Positions 46,130 through 58,036 are shown, counted from the stretch's first letter. The stretch: DNA of 64,000 bases from Erythrobasidium yunnanense (GCA_001600175.1 BCJC01000001.1:2527652-2591651), one strand, 5' to 3'. A program made the numbers and translations. Notes: a model not told the origin generated them from the letters alone.

Positions 46130-46260
46130 GAATCAATTTGCGGTTTTTATAGCTTAGCTGTTTGGCCATTTGGTCATGACAGCTGTGTAGCTTGTCAGGT
46201 ATCGACAGCCTTAGTCTCGACAACAACGTGACAGACAGCCGCTCATCGTAAGTCGGCCTG
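46130..46260 (-). promoter_or_regulatory. GACAGC-containing upstream region of copy C
   Basis: Contains TTTTTATAGCTT (TATA-like), TTTGGCC and three GACAGC-type sites within about 100 bp. Order and spacing resemble the regions upstream of copies A and B. Inferred to be a common promoter carried along by duplication. Confidence 0.4.
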
Positions 46261-46413
46261 GCTAGGGCTGGACACTGGCTGTAGCCTTCTTTAGTGTAAA
46301 TGGATGGGTGCGGATACATTTGTCGGCTGCGACTTTTGTCCAGGAATGGCTGCGTTATCCTGAAAGACCTGAAAAGACTCTTATATTGTACATGTACTGA
46401 TCCGATCTGCAGC

Positions 46414-47099
46414 TTATATGCTTTCCGGCATCTCCAGAGGCATTCCAGAACGCGAGTCTAGAGGAGCCAGCGTAAGGACGGCAGCTGCGACACGACGCCC
46501 TTCTTCTGCCAGCAGATTGAAGGTTGAGCAGACATTCCTCGAGTCCATCGTATCTAGTTGTATCCCCAGCGAATTGAGGTATGGTCTTAGGAAAGCAGGC
46601 GGAGGTAGTGCTGAGCGACCCGTTCCCAGCAGGAGGATATCTGTCAAGCAAGCCTCAGCGACATCCTCTTCCAGCATTCTAGAGGGAGAATGTACCTGGC
46701 TTCGGCGTGATTGCTTCGAAGATGGTAAACATCTCTTGATTCCAGCCAGTCCATGCAAAGCTAGGCGGAGGAACGTCCCAGAGGAAAGCTACGCCGTTCA
46801 AAAAGACGCAGTTTGCAGGTATAATGATGCCGTCTGTAAGCTTGAAGCTTGTTTCGGTAATCGATTCGACCATAATTGGCGGCCGTTCGCTATCTGCAAG
46901 GATATTGCGAAAGCTGGATCGAGTCGCCGCTCAGCTTCTGGTGTTCAGGCAGCCCAGATATGCATCATTCACTCGTCATATACGCTCTTGGAGCTCGTAG
47001 AAGTCGAGAAGCTCCTTCGCAAATTGCTGGGGCCAGAACACCGCGTCATGACAGATGGAGTCGCCAGCCTGGGCGCACGAGAACAGCGAGGTGCAGCAT
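46414..47099 (-). CDS. Complex I assembly factor NDUFAF3-like (DUF498 family)
   Basis: Mitochondrial assembly factor of respiratory complex I. The core exon from about 46905 to 46690 reads SFKLTDGIIIPANCVFLNGV and FLWDVPPPSFAWTG, with a last segment FEAITPKPG. After an intron, the final exon gives ILLLGTGRSALPPPAFLRPYL and SRNVCSTFNLLAEEGRRVAAA. The G-T-G and N-(x)-C-(x)-T-F-N-x-L motifs are the family hallmark. The N-terminal exon is uncertain. A start at 47099 fits by phase if spliced from 47057-47055 to about 46920, and a start at 47049 is the alternative. The family is short, so the model size is right. Confidence 0.78.
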
Positions 47100-47266
47100 T
47101 CGCCTGAAGTCGTTGTAGCAAAGGCTGTATCGTTTGCCGGCGAATCATGTTTAGTGAGAATAGATGAAACAGAACCAGGTTGAATTACAGAACGAAGTGC
47201 TCAATGAATGCCAGGATATGCTACAACGATGGAACCGATGGGACTGCAAGCTTGACTACGAGGTAC

Positions 47267-50003
47267 CTAGTATGCGGCCGACATAAGCGGAGGTCTGCGA
47301 GGGGAGACTGACATAGCGTCGAAAGACTTCGAGAAGTCTTCTTCGTCGCTATTGAGCAGAGCCGGATCGATCATGCCTCGAATAGCTAAAGATCCAGATG
47401 GGAACATCTTGGAGGTTGTGTTGTCGGTGAAAGAATTGTCGACGCTAGAGGACGCCATGCTGCTGTCTTCGCCAGTTTCGGTGGCGGCGGACTCAGAGTC
47501 GTCTGCATCAGAAGCGTCCTCATCTTCGTCATCATCATCGTCTAGACCACCAGAATCCCAGTTGCGATAGATTCCCTGAATGTACGAAGAGGATAGCGGG
47601 AGTTTGTAAGGATCGAAGGGAAAGTGAGAGTCGATCTGAGCATCTTTGAGAGCCTGCTGTACCAAGACAGACTCGACAAGAGAAGAAGCTGGTGTTGAGA
47701 GAGTCCGAGGAAGAGAGCCTGGTCTTGCCAACGTAGGTGTGGGAAGTGGATCGATCTCGCTTGTTGGCGATTCGACCACGGTATTTCGTCTCGAACGAGA
47801 CTGTCGCTTGTTCGCCTCGATGATAGAGTGGCAGTACATGAAGTCGGTTTTGTGAGCCATCCTGGCGAACTGCGAGACCACAGTAGGTGCGCACATCTGC
47901 AGTCGCTGCAATGTTAGCGAAGTCTTAGCTGATAGTTCAGAACAATAGAAGCTCACGCGAAGAGGATTGAGTGGACTGTTGACTGCCATCTTCAGGATAT
48001 CCAGATCGGCCATCCACCTTCGAGTAGCCGGAACACCTTCCAGAGATTCGATCTCTTCCTCGTTCTCATCTAGCAGATCCTGCCACCTGAAGCAGAAGAT
48101 ATAGAACGTAGCTTGGCAAGCAGCATAGAAGACGACGCTGTTCTTGATGATCCTCTCGTTCAAGGTACCAGTTGATCCAGGGTTGAACATGTTGGCATTT
48201 GTAAAGCGCAATTCCTCCATCTCATCCTCCAAGAAAGTGCATAGAAGGCTGACAACCTTTCTAGCTCCGACTCTGTCGATAGAGACCGCTCGGCTAACGA
48301 AAGAGGCCACATAGCCTGAAGCAGCCACACGCGTCACAGTAGGCGTGTTTTGATCGTCTAGCGCTCGACCAATGAGATTGCCAGTGAAGTGATCGGTGAA
48401 CTCTGGAGACAGAGAAGAGACCCAGAAGAGGAGGAATTGGGTATGTCTTGTTTGGAAGGTGCGCAGAATCTTCTCGTCAAAGATGGCAAGAAGGACGTCG
48501 AAGATAGTATGACGGAGCAGGGTCCCTGTCTGTTGATCGAGACGAGTGATATCGGTTTCGACAGAGGTTGAGTTGAGGGCTGTGACCAAAGCATCGCGCG
48601 ACAAAAAGGAAGAGCTTTCGGGAAGAGAGGGTCGTGAAGGTGGTGCGGAAGAGACAGCATTGATGCGTTGTAGGAAATCGAAGACGACTCGAAGAATAGC
48701 ATCCAGCTTTGCAGCCATATCCTTTAGACGCTTTAAGGCAGCCGGCGAAAGGATCTTCTCTTTGTTCTGGTCAGGAACGTCTTTATTGTCGTCTGTGTCG
48801 TTTCCTTCATCCTCGGAGTCGCCATCTGACGATATGGCGTCCACATCGAGGTCTTTGCCTTCTTCATCCTCCGAATCGCTATCCGAGTCTTCATCTCCGA
48901 CCAGTCTGTCAAACGGATTTTCCACGCTATAGCCAAACACTTCTTCGTCTAAAGCACCTTCTTCGTCCTCCAAGTCGTCGATGTCAATCTGGATCTCCAC
49001 ATCAATCTGAATTGCTTGCAGGATAACGGCACCCAAGACGTTTTCTCCTAGTTGTGGGCAGTATTCGACGATCCGAAGCGCATTGGTGATGTAGACTACT
49101 TGAGCATTGCGGTTTTCGCGCTTATGAGGAAAATGACGATTGACTATCGGCCAAAGAGCAGTTGGCAAGGTCGGGATGAGATAGATGAGGGAGCTTAATA
49201 GTTGATGTAGGCGCTCGTAAGATTGACGTCTCGTAACAGAATTTGCATTTGAGCGTCCGTCTTCGGTAGTTGCGTTGCCAGAATCTATAACTTCGCTTCT
49301 CAGCCTGCTATCGGAGCGGCGAATGTACACAACTTTGGCACTTACGAAAGCGAAAACCTTTGATGATCTTTTCGAGTGTCATTTGCACAAACTCTGAACG
49401 AGAGCAGAGAAGGGCTTGGACGAATCGAGTGTAGGCATAGGCGATAGGCTCTTCCATGCTTGTCCAAGGGAGAGACACCACAGCATCGACGAGAACGGAG
49501 TGTGAGCGATCAAGCTGAGCAACGACGTGCGTTAAGGCTTCCATCCATGATCTTAATTGAGCTGTCGAGGGAACGGCTGCTTGACTAGCGGTCTGGCCTA
49601 GCGCGCTCGTACTTGCCGCTGGCCCGCTGCTGAAAGCCTTGAATTGCGATACGAGTTCGTTGTAGTGCTCATTGCGACCCTGTAAATCAGTTCAGCTACA
49701 TGTTTCATACTATCATTTCAAGATTTTCAGTCAAATCACCATCCGGCGCTCTGCGAAAGCATTGTCGATAAAGGCCAAGAACATGCCACGATGGTAGGCC
49801 TGATTGTTCGAGAGTACACCAATCTTTGCAGCGTCCATTGCAGGGCCAATTTTGGCTGTCTTCGCGCTGGCGACGCCGCTCCTTTTCCCAGCCGCCATCT
49901 TCAACTTTTTGCTGGCGTTTGTGTCAGAGTTGTACGAGCTTGCGAGCTCCTTGATGCCTCGTTTTGACGCAGAATTGGGTATTGCGATAGCGGCGCTGAC
50001 CAT
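47267..50003 (-). CDS. RRN3: RNA polymerase I transcription initiation factor RRN3/TIF-IA
   Basis: Bridges RNA polymerase I to the rDNA promoter core factor in the nucleolus. Exons start 50003-49740, 49679-49346 and 49284 onward, with a 51-nt in-frame intron near 47957-47907. The N terminus is Ser/Lys-rich; helical repeats follow (MFLAFIDNAFAERRMGRNE, YTRFVQALLCSRSEFVQM). Diagnostic segments are LIPTLPTALWPIVNRHFPH, the acidic loop (IDIDDLEDEEGALDEEVFGY), FLLFWVSSLSPEFTDHF and VTRVAASGYVASFVSRA (the conserved Rrn3 serine-patch helix region). WQDLL and NPLRRLQMCAPTVV follow. The C-terminal tail is acidic and Ser-rich (DDDDDEDEDASDADDSES). Length about 860 aa, larger than yeast Rrn3 because of acidic loops. 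Confidence 0.9.
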
Positions 50004-50610
50004 GGCCGGTCGTCCTGAAGAAACGACAAATCTTTCCAAATCACCTCTTGTTTCTGCTCCATCAAGTCTCTTGTGAAGAAAAGCCGCGTTAACAAGGCCC
50101 ACAAGTACATTAACAGCAAGAACAAGCTCATATAGTACGGCCAAACCTCGAGAAAACCGGAGAAAACTGCTCAAGAATCTGCACAAATTCATGGACTTTC
50201 CCGCAAGCAAAACGATACTCTTGGACAGAAATGGGTGCTAGCAGAGCATTCCTACTGCGCTTCAAAGATTGTCCACGACCTATACCGCGAAGCTATCCAA
50301 AACAGGACCGAAAACACGTTCCAAACGATTGGAGCTACCAATCGGTCGGTGAAACGCGCTGATAGCATGGTCTGAACTGACAATAGTGCTATGATAGCCA
50401 TTCAAAGCTGCTTCCGGAGATGGTATACATGCAGGAAAATGGAAGCATGACCTCTTTGAAGCGTCCCTGAAAGCCGAATCAATCCACAGAAATGCGCAAA
50501 GTTATCGACGAGATCCTCCTGATCATCATCGTTCTTCGAATCACAACAGACCCAGTCTTCTAAATAGAATCGAGAGTACAAACGCTTTTGCAGCGCGACA
50601 AAGTGGAAAC
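50004..50610. other. Divergent intergenic region
   Basis: About 600 bp between RRN3 and the first RRM gene. A 5' exon of the RRM gene or upstream start could be here. No other coding sign was seen. Confidence 0.45.
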
Positions 50611-51340
50611 ATGGTTCTCTCTGCTTTTCCTTCGAGCAATGATTATATCCGTCAGAGAAGAGGATACAAAGACTCATATATACCGTCATATTCGGTACTG
50701 CAAAGAGTACCATCCCTGCCGAACCAGACTGTTTCATCCGATTACAGCCATCGTAAACAGCAGCAGAGGAAGTCTGAGCGATCAAATAGACAAAGAGAAA
50801 GAAGACATACTAGTACTCGAAGCCATGTCTCCTCAAGTAACACTATAAAAGAAGAGGACTTGATGGATCTAAACGATTTCTCGACTCTAAGTTTACTGAA
50901 CACAAGACCTGCGAAGAGAGCAAGAGTGCATGGTATCCAGATCGAAAATCTTGTTCAAGGTACCTCCATCGAAGACATGAAATTGGTGGCTCTCTCTTTA
51001 ATCAAGAGCTTTGCGTAGATCACCTAATATGGATTATTCTTGATCTACTTCTCTTCTGCAGAGTAATGTTTGAACAGGATTATGGTCAAGTTTGTGCTGT
51101 GCAGCTCACAAGATGGACGCCGACTGCCCTATGCATGCTATTAGTCACATCTGACCAGACTGCTGCCAATGCTGCCATCAAAGATCTCAAGCAAGTTCGA
51201 GCTCATTCGTAGGTACTTCTCACGCTAATCCTGACCTTGTGATCTGTGACTGCAGTGGTACCGTTGTAGATGGACATGTGCTTTGTGCATATCTGCTGAC
51301 AGGACGACAGGCTGAACTCCTAAATCTAGTTGGGAAATGA
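50611..51340 (+). CDS. RRM-domain protein, paralogue 1 (C-terminal RRM)
   Basis: Exons 50611-51014, 51062-51190 and 51256-51340 give 205 aa; the true start could lie further upstream. The first ~100 residues are basic and disordered. The C-terminal RRM shows VHGIQIENLVQGTSIED (RNP2-like strand), GQVCAVQL (strand 2), ALCMLLVTSDQTAANAAI and NGTVVDGHVLCAYLL (strand 4). RNP1 aromatics are weak, so RNA binding may be atypical or the domain may bind protein. The last intron is a GC-AG intron (CTCAA|GCAAGT, 65 nt, phase 2) at the same place as the GT-AG intron of the neighbouring paralogue. The protein ends just after strand 4, as its neighbour does. Confidence 0.68.
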
Positions 51341-51555
51341 GCGTTGTATATCCTTAGGCTAGTCGACTCCGAGCAGATCAAAAGCATGTCCCCTCACTTC
51401 CCATATCCCCTCAATCTCCATTAACATTCCTTTCCTTTCCACCTTCATCTCCCATTCGCAGGCCGTCCTTTTGACACCGCGCACCATCTTCTTGCTGACC
51501 AATGCTTCGGGTCACTGACTTTTAGCCAACCCTGCTACATTGCTGCGTAGCCACA

Positions 51556-52772
51556 ATGCCCGGCCTGGCGCTGCCTGCTAGCACGGGTGCTCCTTTCGAC
51601 GCCAAAGCTTTTACATCACAAATCAAGCTGCAAACGCCTTACAATGGTTATAGAGACGTACCTTTACCTTCCTTCAAGCGGAAGACAGACAAGCCGGCAA
51701 ACAAGAGAACACAGGTTGACCTGGACGAAGAGCAGCACTCCATCACTGCCAAAGATGCTGCATCTCTGGCTCTCGACCAGCGTCTACATGAACTCATAAA
51801 CAATCTGTACTTTGATGTCTTCCCGGACGAGAAGGCCAAAACACCCGCCGGTGGCTCCGGTGAGCCCCAAATGACTTCGTCAGAATCGGCGACAGGTGCA
51901 CCTATCAAAGACAAAGACGATGATATAGATATGGGCAATAATCATGCCTCGAAGCGATCAACCGAGATTCTCGGTTCTCTCATCTCGCTCGAAAAGATGG
52001 GATACAAAGTATGCTGGGAGGACACGGAGGAGCTCAAGAAACAAATCACAGAGATTCTTCGTGATATACAGCCATCGCCACTGAAGCCATTGCCTGAAGT
52101 TGGGATGGAAGAGGTCAGGCCGGAAGGGCATGGAGGCAGGACATACAGGCCATTGCCGAGACGAGCCAAAAGTCCACCCTCCAAAAGTTCTGGTATTCCT
52201 CACGGGTTTCATGAATCATCAAGCCCCATGACTCTGTCAACCTACCTGCGAACAAGTTCCGACTACGAGGAGACCACGAGCATTCACGGAGATAACAGAT
52301 ATAAACGTCAACATCTATCAACAGAGAGCCGCTACGAGTCCGACTCGGATCTCCAGTCAGAGCTACACGAGAGTATGCGTTACGCCTTTCCAGATGCATG
52401 GCCTGTCATGATCAAGAATCTAGACCTGGACGCTACGGAAGAAGATGTGAAGGTAATGTATAGCTTTGTCCATGTTTTTGAGCGCTGCTCAGTGAATACT
52501 CCAGATGATATGCAGTCAGTATGGAAAGGTCGTTGCTGTACACCTTGTCGAGATGAACGATACAAGTCGAAGTATGCTGGTTCTGTTCACGGATGAATTC
52601 AATTCTTTCACCGCCGTGAGAAGGCTAGAGTACGTCACTAGTGCAGCCTCTTCATGGAGGACAGGACTGACTTGATGCTGACAGCGGGATTGAAGCCGAT
52701 GGCAGAGTTTTAGACGTTTTTGTTCCAGGTCACATTAGGAACGTATTAAACCTCGACGAGCCTCTGCTTTAG
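51556..52772 (+). CDS. RRM-domain protein, paralogue 2 (C-terminal RRM)
   Basis: Exons 51556-52452, 52505-52629 and 52685-52772 give 369 aa. A long N-terminal region has one ordered-looking piece (DAASLALDQRLHELINNLY, LGSLISLEKMGYKVCW). The C-terminal RRM is WPVMIKNLDLDATEEDVK, then YGKVVAVHLVEMNDTSRSML, VLFTDEFNSFTAVRRL, and DGIEADGRVLDVFVPG. The protein ends NVLNLDEPLL, similar to ELLNLVGK in paralogue 1. Both introns lie in the RRM, and the second matches paralogue 1 in position and phase. Convergent with VAC14 (100 bp between stops). Target unknown. Confidence 0.75.
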
Positions 52773-52872
52773 TGAGCTTACAGACAGATGGAAGCGCGCC
52801 ATAGATTTTTCCACCAAGGTTAGCATGCAATGCGCCTCTACTAGTGATAGCAACAACAACGAAGAATCTCAC

Positions 52873-55800
52873 TTATCGTCTAACTGCTGGCATTGCTCTT
52901 CGTTGTCCCCTCACGGCACTGATAGGCTGAGATTGTGGACTCAGGGGCCGGCTTGTCGAGCCTACGCTGCCACCTGTTCTTGGAGCATTGCCCCTGTTAC
53001 TCGAAGCCACAGACTCGTTTCCGCCTTTTCTGCGGGTCGACGAAGCAGGACCTGCCACGCCTGTTCGTAGAGCCGCTGCAATCGGTAAAGGAGCACTTGC
53101 AGCTGACGTGCTTTCACCATCGACCGGCTGGGCTCGTCTAGCGCGCTCGTGCTTGAGCTGAACTTGTCGAAAGTGCGTAAGAAGTTCCTGCCACTTGATC
53201 TCGTCGGCTCTGCGTATAGTCGATCGCGAAGCTATAGTAGAAGGATTGGCTGCAGCCGGAGTACTGTAGAGAGCGGGAGCATGACTTGTCAGTTGGCCGG
53301 CCACGACAACATGGCATATGAAAGTCATCTTACGCTTTCGGAGCGACATGAAGAAAGCCAAGTGGGCTGACGGCGTTCAGGCGGTTGCGCAGCGTAAGGA
53401 AGGCTGAGCTTTGAGGCAGGAACATAAGTAGGCCGTAAAGGCATTTGTAGAGGTACGGATGCTTCTCTGGCTCGAGGAGCTGAAGGCGAAGAGCTGATGG
53501 AACCAGGCTTAGCTAGTCCTAGGTTATGCGGCTAGGTAACTTACAAGTGAAGACGGGTGACTCGAGCAGCTGCACCAGCTTGTCGATTTGAATGAGAAGC
53601 GATACAGTTACTTCCAGGTCAGCACTATCGTAGATGAGACGTCAGTCCGGACACGTATGATCTTGGGTTCAACGACCTACAAGATCTGCAGGAGGTTCGC
53701 AGCATGCTCATATGCCTGAGCTAGCAGACACAGCGAGAACGCAGCAACGGCATTGTGACACCACGAGCGATATAAGGTAGAGAAGAGAATCTGCCCGTCC
53801 TTCGTCTCTAGATTCTTCAGCCGTTTCCGGAAGTCGGACAGCTCGGGAGAAGTAATCATGATTACATGCAAGTTTGTAACCATGATACTGGCAAATTCGA
53901 GGTCCTGTAATGACAGCATTATTAGTCTGATCTCGTTGATGCTTGTCCAGGCTGACCTCATCCTTCTCCAGAAGGTCTGCAAAGGTACGATAGATTCTTT
54001 CGGTGTTAAGGCTCAGGCAGAGCTGCCGTATGATCAAGGAACCTCGCATCTCCAGCAGCTTGCGATCTGTACTGAATAGCGAGAGTAGATTTGCCATGAA
54101 AGAAGGGAAGTAGTCTTCTTCTGAGCTGGAAGATATCTGGGCTAGTAGCTGCAGATTTGCCTTGATGACCTCTTCTGACGGATCTGACAGTGTTTTCAGC
54201 AGGACAGGGAAGGTACCGTCATGCATAGACAGAATCTGGAGAAACGAACAATTTGAGCACGATCAATCAACAAAGGTGTCCCAGCCTACCTTCTTCGGTG
54301 CTTTCTGATGAAGCATCGACAGCCACTGCAGAGCGGCGACTCGAGTCTCTTCATTCTCATTCAGGAACTGCAGAGTCAATGCATTGACAGTTGCTTGATA
54401 ATCGAGAGGGTCTTTGGTATGCTGCACGTCGTTGCTGTGATGGTTTGAGAATGCAAAGTCTTGCGTATGCATGTCTTTTGGCTGGAATTGTATGTCGCTC
54501 ATCATCGAATCAAGATTTTGCATCCTGTCATGCGAAGCGACCCTAGTAGAAAGGGCAGCTCCCGTATTCGGCGCCATATTAGGAGAGCTCGAAGGAAAGG
54601 GAACGGCTTCTGCCTTTGTGGAAGTGTTGACGCGAAGGTTGGAGGCTGAGTCTCGACGATTATGTGATGTTTGCGGACGACTGGTAGGTGGAGCTGATTC
54701 TGACGGAGGTGCAGGAGGACTTTCTGGCTGAGGTGGAGGCGGTAATTGCTGAACAACTCGGAAAAGATTGTAATTCGTTTGCAAGGCAGCTTGACGGATT
54801 GCGGGTACGTGATGAGCCAGCGATGAAAGAATAACCGGTATCAAGCTCGGAGTGAAGGATACCATGACGTCCTTTGCGAATAACAAGAACTCGGCTATCC
54901 AGCGTAGGCAAGTCGCCTGGATCTCCTCATCTATAGAAGGTACTTAGGTATGATCAAAAAGGGCATGCACAGCATCTTACCAGGGAAAGAAAGATGCTGA
55001 AGCAGTATCTCCACTATAGCTGCGTAATCTACTTGAACGCCTTGTCCAGGTATCCACTTGCCGGATCCTTCGCCTTCATCGTCGTCTTCGTCTTCATCAC
55101 TATCATCAGAGGCGTCCGCGTCCGAATGTACATCGCCGTTGTGTTCGATGGTTTCGGTATGCAGGCCGCCTTCCTCGCTAATGTCGACCAAAGAGGACGT
55201 TTCCTTCGAAGTGTTCGGCGAAGATTGCCCAATTGCTCCATTCACGTTGCCCCTTTCTACAGAATGCCTTCTACTGGTCGCTGGTCTAGAAGAAGAGGCT
55301 TCTGCGTCCGATACCGTATTGAAAGACTGATCTCCTTGATCTATGCTTTGTGCACGAGTAGATCGACTAGTCGAGCGTTTCTTCCGGATCATCTCTTTCT
55401 GCTGCGCTCTCTTCTCTCTTCTGTTCGCTTTCGCCTCAAGTCTTGCTCGGGCTACCTCTGCCGCCTCTCTGATCTCCTTCAGAAAGTCGGCCAGGACATG
55501 CATTGTCGCATTCCGGATGTCTTCTGTAGGATCACTCAGGAACTTGAGGAGGCCGTCTAGGAAGTGCGGCAGATAGGTAACGAGCTCGAGTTCAGGGATT
55601 GAGTCCAGAACTGTCAACCAGGAAACGAGGTACGTTCTTGTGAATGGGTTGATGACGTATATACGCTCTGAAAGGAGAGGCACGAAGCGAGCCAGGGAGA
55701 ATGCCTTGCGATTATCTCGCTCGTTCGCTGACGGTAGTTGGCTTGCAGTGGCATGCGCCTGCAAACGCTTCTCCGTCAGACGTCCGCTGACATCGTCGTG

Positions 55801-56570
55801 CTTGCCATTTTCGCTGCCTTCCAGGTTGGTAGGCTGTAAAGAAATGTATGTAGATGCTTGTTCGGTTACAATATCCTTGATAAGGCGGTCGAGTAGCTCT
55901 CCTCCATTTTTGACTGCTTGATCGACATCCGCTGCGAGCTGATTGTACTGTTCAGCATGAGCGCCGCCAAAGAAGTCAGGCTAACACACTTTGCTCATAG
56001 CATCGAATAGCTGGTTGAAGTAGACCAGTATCTCGCCTTTCGCGACCTGAGCACGCGCCGGTCAATACAGGCTTCATGTTCGCAAAGCCAGGAGTTTACC
56101 TTTGCGACATTGTACATACTCTCGCATGCAAAGTATCGTACTCTGTGATCCGGATCGTGAAAGCAGGCCAGGATAGGCGGCGCTATGTCGCCGAGGTACG
56201 GTGCTATGTTGAGCTGACCCAAGGCGATTCTATCAGTATCGGAATTTCAGTCAGTCAACATCCAGAAGGTCCAAGTGGGATCAAAGCCAGCCGTACGAAG
56301 CACCAGCGAGACCCATGACGCCTCCGTTACGAGTGTTTGAGTGATGAGGGGCCGTATTGCTTGCGAGCTCGACGAGCTGATGGATGATTGTCTTGACTTT
56401 AACATTATCGCTATGGACCAGCGCATCCCTGATGATCCTGCGGGCTGAGCGTCAGTACCGGGCATCTATATTCCCTTGATTTTACCTTAATACTTTTCGA
56501 CTTCAAGCGCTGAGGCTTTCCTCTTTTCATAGAGCTTGTCATTTAAACCTTTCAAGACTCCAGCATCCAT
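52873..56570 (-). CDS. VAC14: VAC14, scaffold of the PI(3,5)P2 (FAB1/PIKfyve) complex
   Basis: HEAT-repeat scaffold that holds the FAB1 lipid kinase and FIG4 phosphatase at the vacuole. The start (56570, [19 protein letters not shown]) and N-terminal repeats ([53 protein letters not shown]) are diagnostic. [48 protein letters not shown] and [15 protein letters not shown] continue the array. A Ser-rich acidic insert (about 55420-55080) and a Pro-rich insert (about 54740-54470) break the repeats. The C-terminal VAC14 domain covers [19 protein letters not shown] to [18 protein letters not shown]. The last exon has [20 protein letters not shown] and a basic tail. At least eight introns. Start codon 93 bp from the divergent BCL7-like gene. 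Confidence 0.92.
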
Positions 56571-56663
56571 CGCTTATCGACTTGCTGGCCTAAGTCGAAG
56601 CCGGCCCTTGGCTCTGCTCAATCTGACGAAACAGCAAGAAAGGTAGCTGGGCTTGCTGTCTAA

Positions 56664-57440
56664 ATGGTGCATATATAACACAGATTACATAACTCAAATT
56701 ATCAACGCGCTGATTTCTCGCTCAAATCGCAGTCGAAAGTAGGCCTGTCCGGCGCGGCAGCCAATTCCCAGGCGAATCTCCGAGCTCAGCAACGCGCACT
56801 TCTGGCGCCGGCTTCACGATGGAAGAAGGAATGGGTCAAGCCGTTGTCGCTGTCGGGATCAAGCAGCTACAAAGTCCTGAAATGGGTCAAGCAGGAAGAC
56901 CTCCCAGAAGCAGCTGAGCAGCCCACGGAAGAGCAAGTCACAGCTGCCATTACTGGAGCAAGAACGCTGCTACAGCCCCAAAGTGCTGCTGAAACGCCAA
57001 CTCCGTCAACACCGCTCGCTTCTGGCGCGGCTACCCCTGCAACAGCTTCTGCACTTGGCCCGTCTGCTCTAGGACTTCCAGGCAACTCTACACTACCACC
57101 CTCTGAAGTAGCTACGCCCAGTAGCAGTGTTGCCCAAGATCTTCCCTTGGCAGATCAAGCCGAACAGCTTTCCGCCAACTCGGATGTTCAGATGGCTAGC
57201 AATGCTGTAAATCCAGTACAGACTGATTCAAAAGCATCGGAAAGCATGGTAGTAGATACTGTTCCAGGGCGAGAGGACATGGCATCAGACGCGCAGGTAG
57301 AAACAGAACAGCGCGAGCACGACGTTCGCATTGCGCCGGAGTTGATTGGAGAAGAAGCTGCTTCGTCCCGAGCTGCTCTAGGTGAGGCTCTTGTAGCAAT
57401 CCACAGCGGCCGAGGCATTGAGGCTGACTTCTATGCCTAG
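56664..57440 (+). CDS. BCL7-like protein
   Basis: Likely homologue of the BCL7 N-terminal domain, an accessory part of SWI/SNF chromatin remodellers. The long frame has no ATG before the motif. A one-codon exon (ATG, 56664-56666) spliced over a 66-nt intron to 56733 gives 236 aa starting MSKVGLSGAAANSQANL in phase 0. The BCL7-like core is APASRWKKEWVKP followed by SSYKVLKWVKQED, matching RWEKKWV...LR(I/V)(F/L)KWV of animal BCL7. The rest is Ala/Thr/Pro-rich and disordered with an acidic end. The start model is the weak point. Confidence 0.65.
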
Positions 57441-58036
57441 GCATTGGCGATCCCATCACAGGCGGCCCTGCCGAGATCGTGGGATAGTCGCGAGTCACAA
57501 CAATATGCCTGAACAACACCACAATCGATGTACAAGCCATACTAGCGGGGACTTCTCGTCGCTCCGGACGCGCAGAAAGAGCAGCCCTCTGGCAAGCGCT
57601 GTAGGCTGCCCACGCATGGCGACATGGCAGTCGTAATTTCAAGGGCATAAAAGCGCATAAGACACTCGCGAACAGAGTTTGTGCGCAGAAAAACCGCCAA
57701 AGCCTTTGCAGATGTGGTACCACTTGGTGGGACCTTCATGGCCAAGATTCAGAAATTGCGGTGGTCCAAGTGCAAGTCTAAGTCGTCAACTTCGGCTGGC
57801 TATACCATACGAGTAGATCAGTCGTTAAGGAATCCTTGGCATTATCAAGGTCTTCTTAGAGTCGTGACGGTCAGCGAGGCGTAGATACGTACACGACTAG
57901 CTTTTAGCGATAGCTGTATATTGGGAAGCTTCCTCCATGTTACCTAGGGGCTAGAATGCATCGTTATCACTGTCCTTGCAATCATTAGCTTTCACACCTG
58001 TCTACTTCCGGACAATATCTCCCAATCGCACCTGAG
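57441..58036. other. Intergenic region
   Basis: About 600 bp, holding the 3' end of the BCL7-like gene and the promoter of the TLS1-like gene. No further gene recognised. Confidence 0.5.

Noticed and set aside
6384-50003. A functional rDNA-related gene cluster (REB1/TTF1-like, USP36-like, RRN3)
   Set aside because: The genes are on both strands and separated by many unrelated genes, with no rRNA sequence in the window. Co-location is likely chance.
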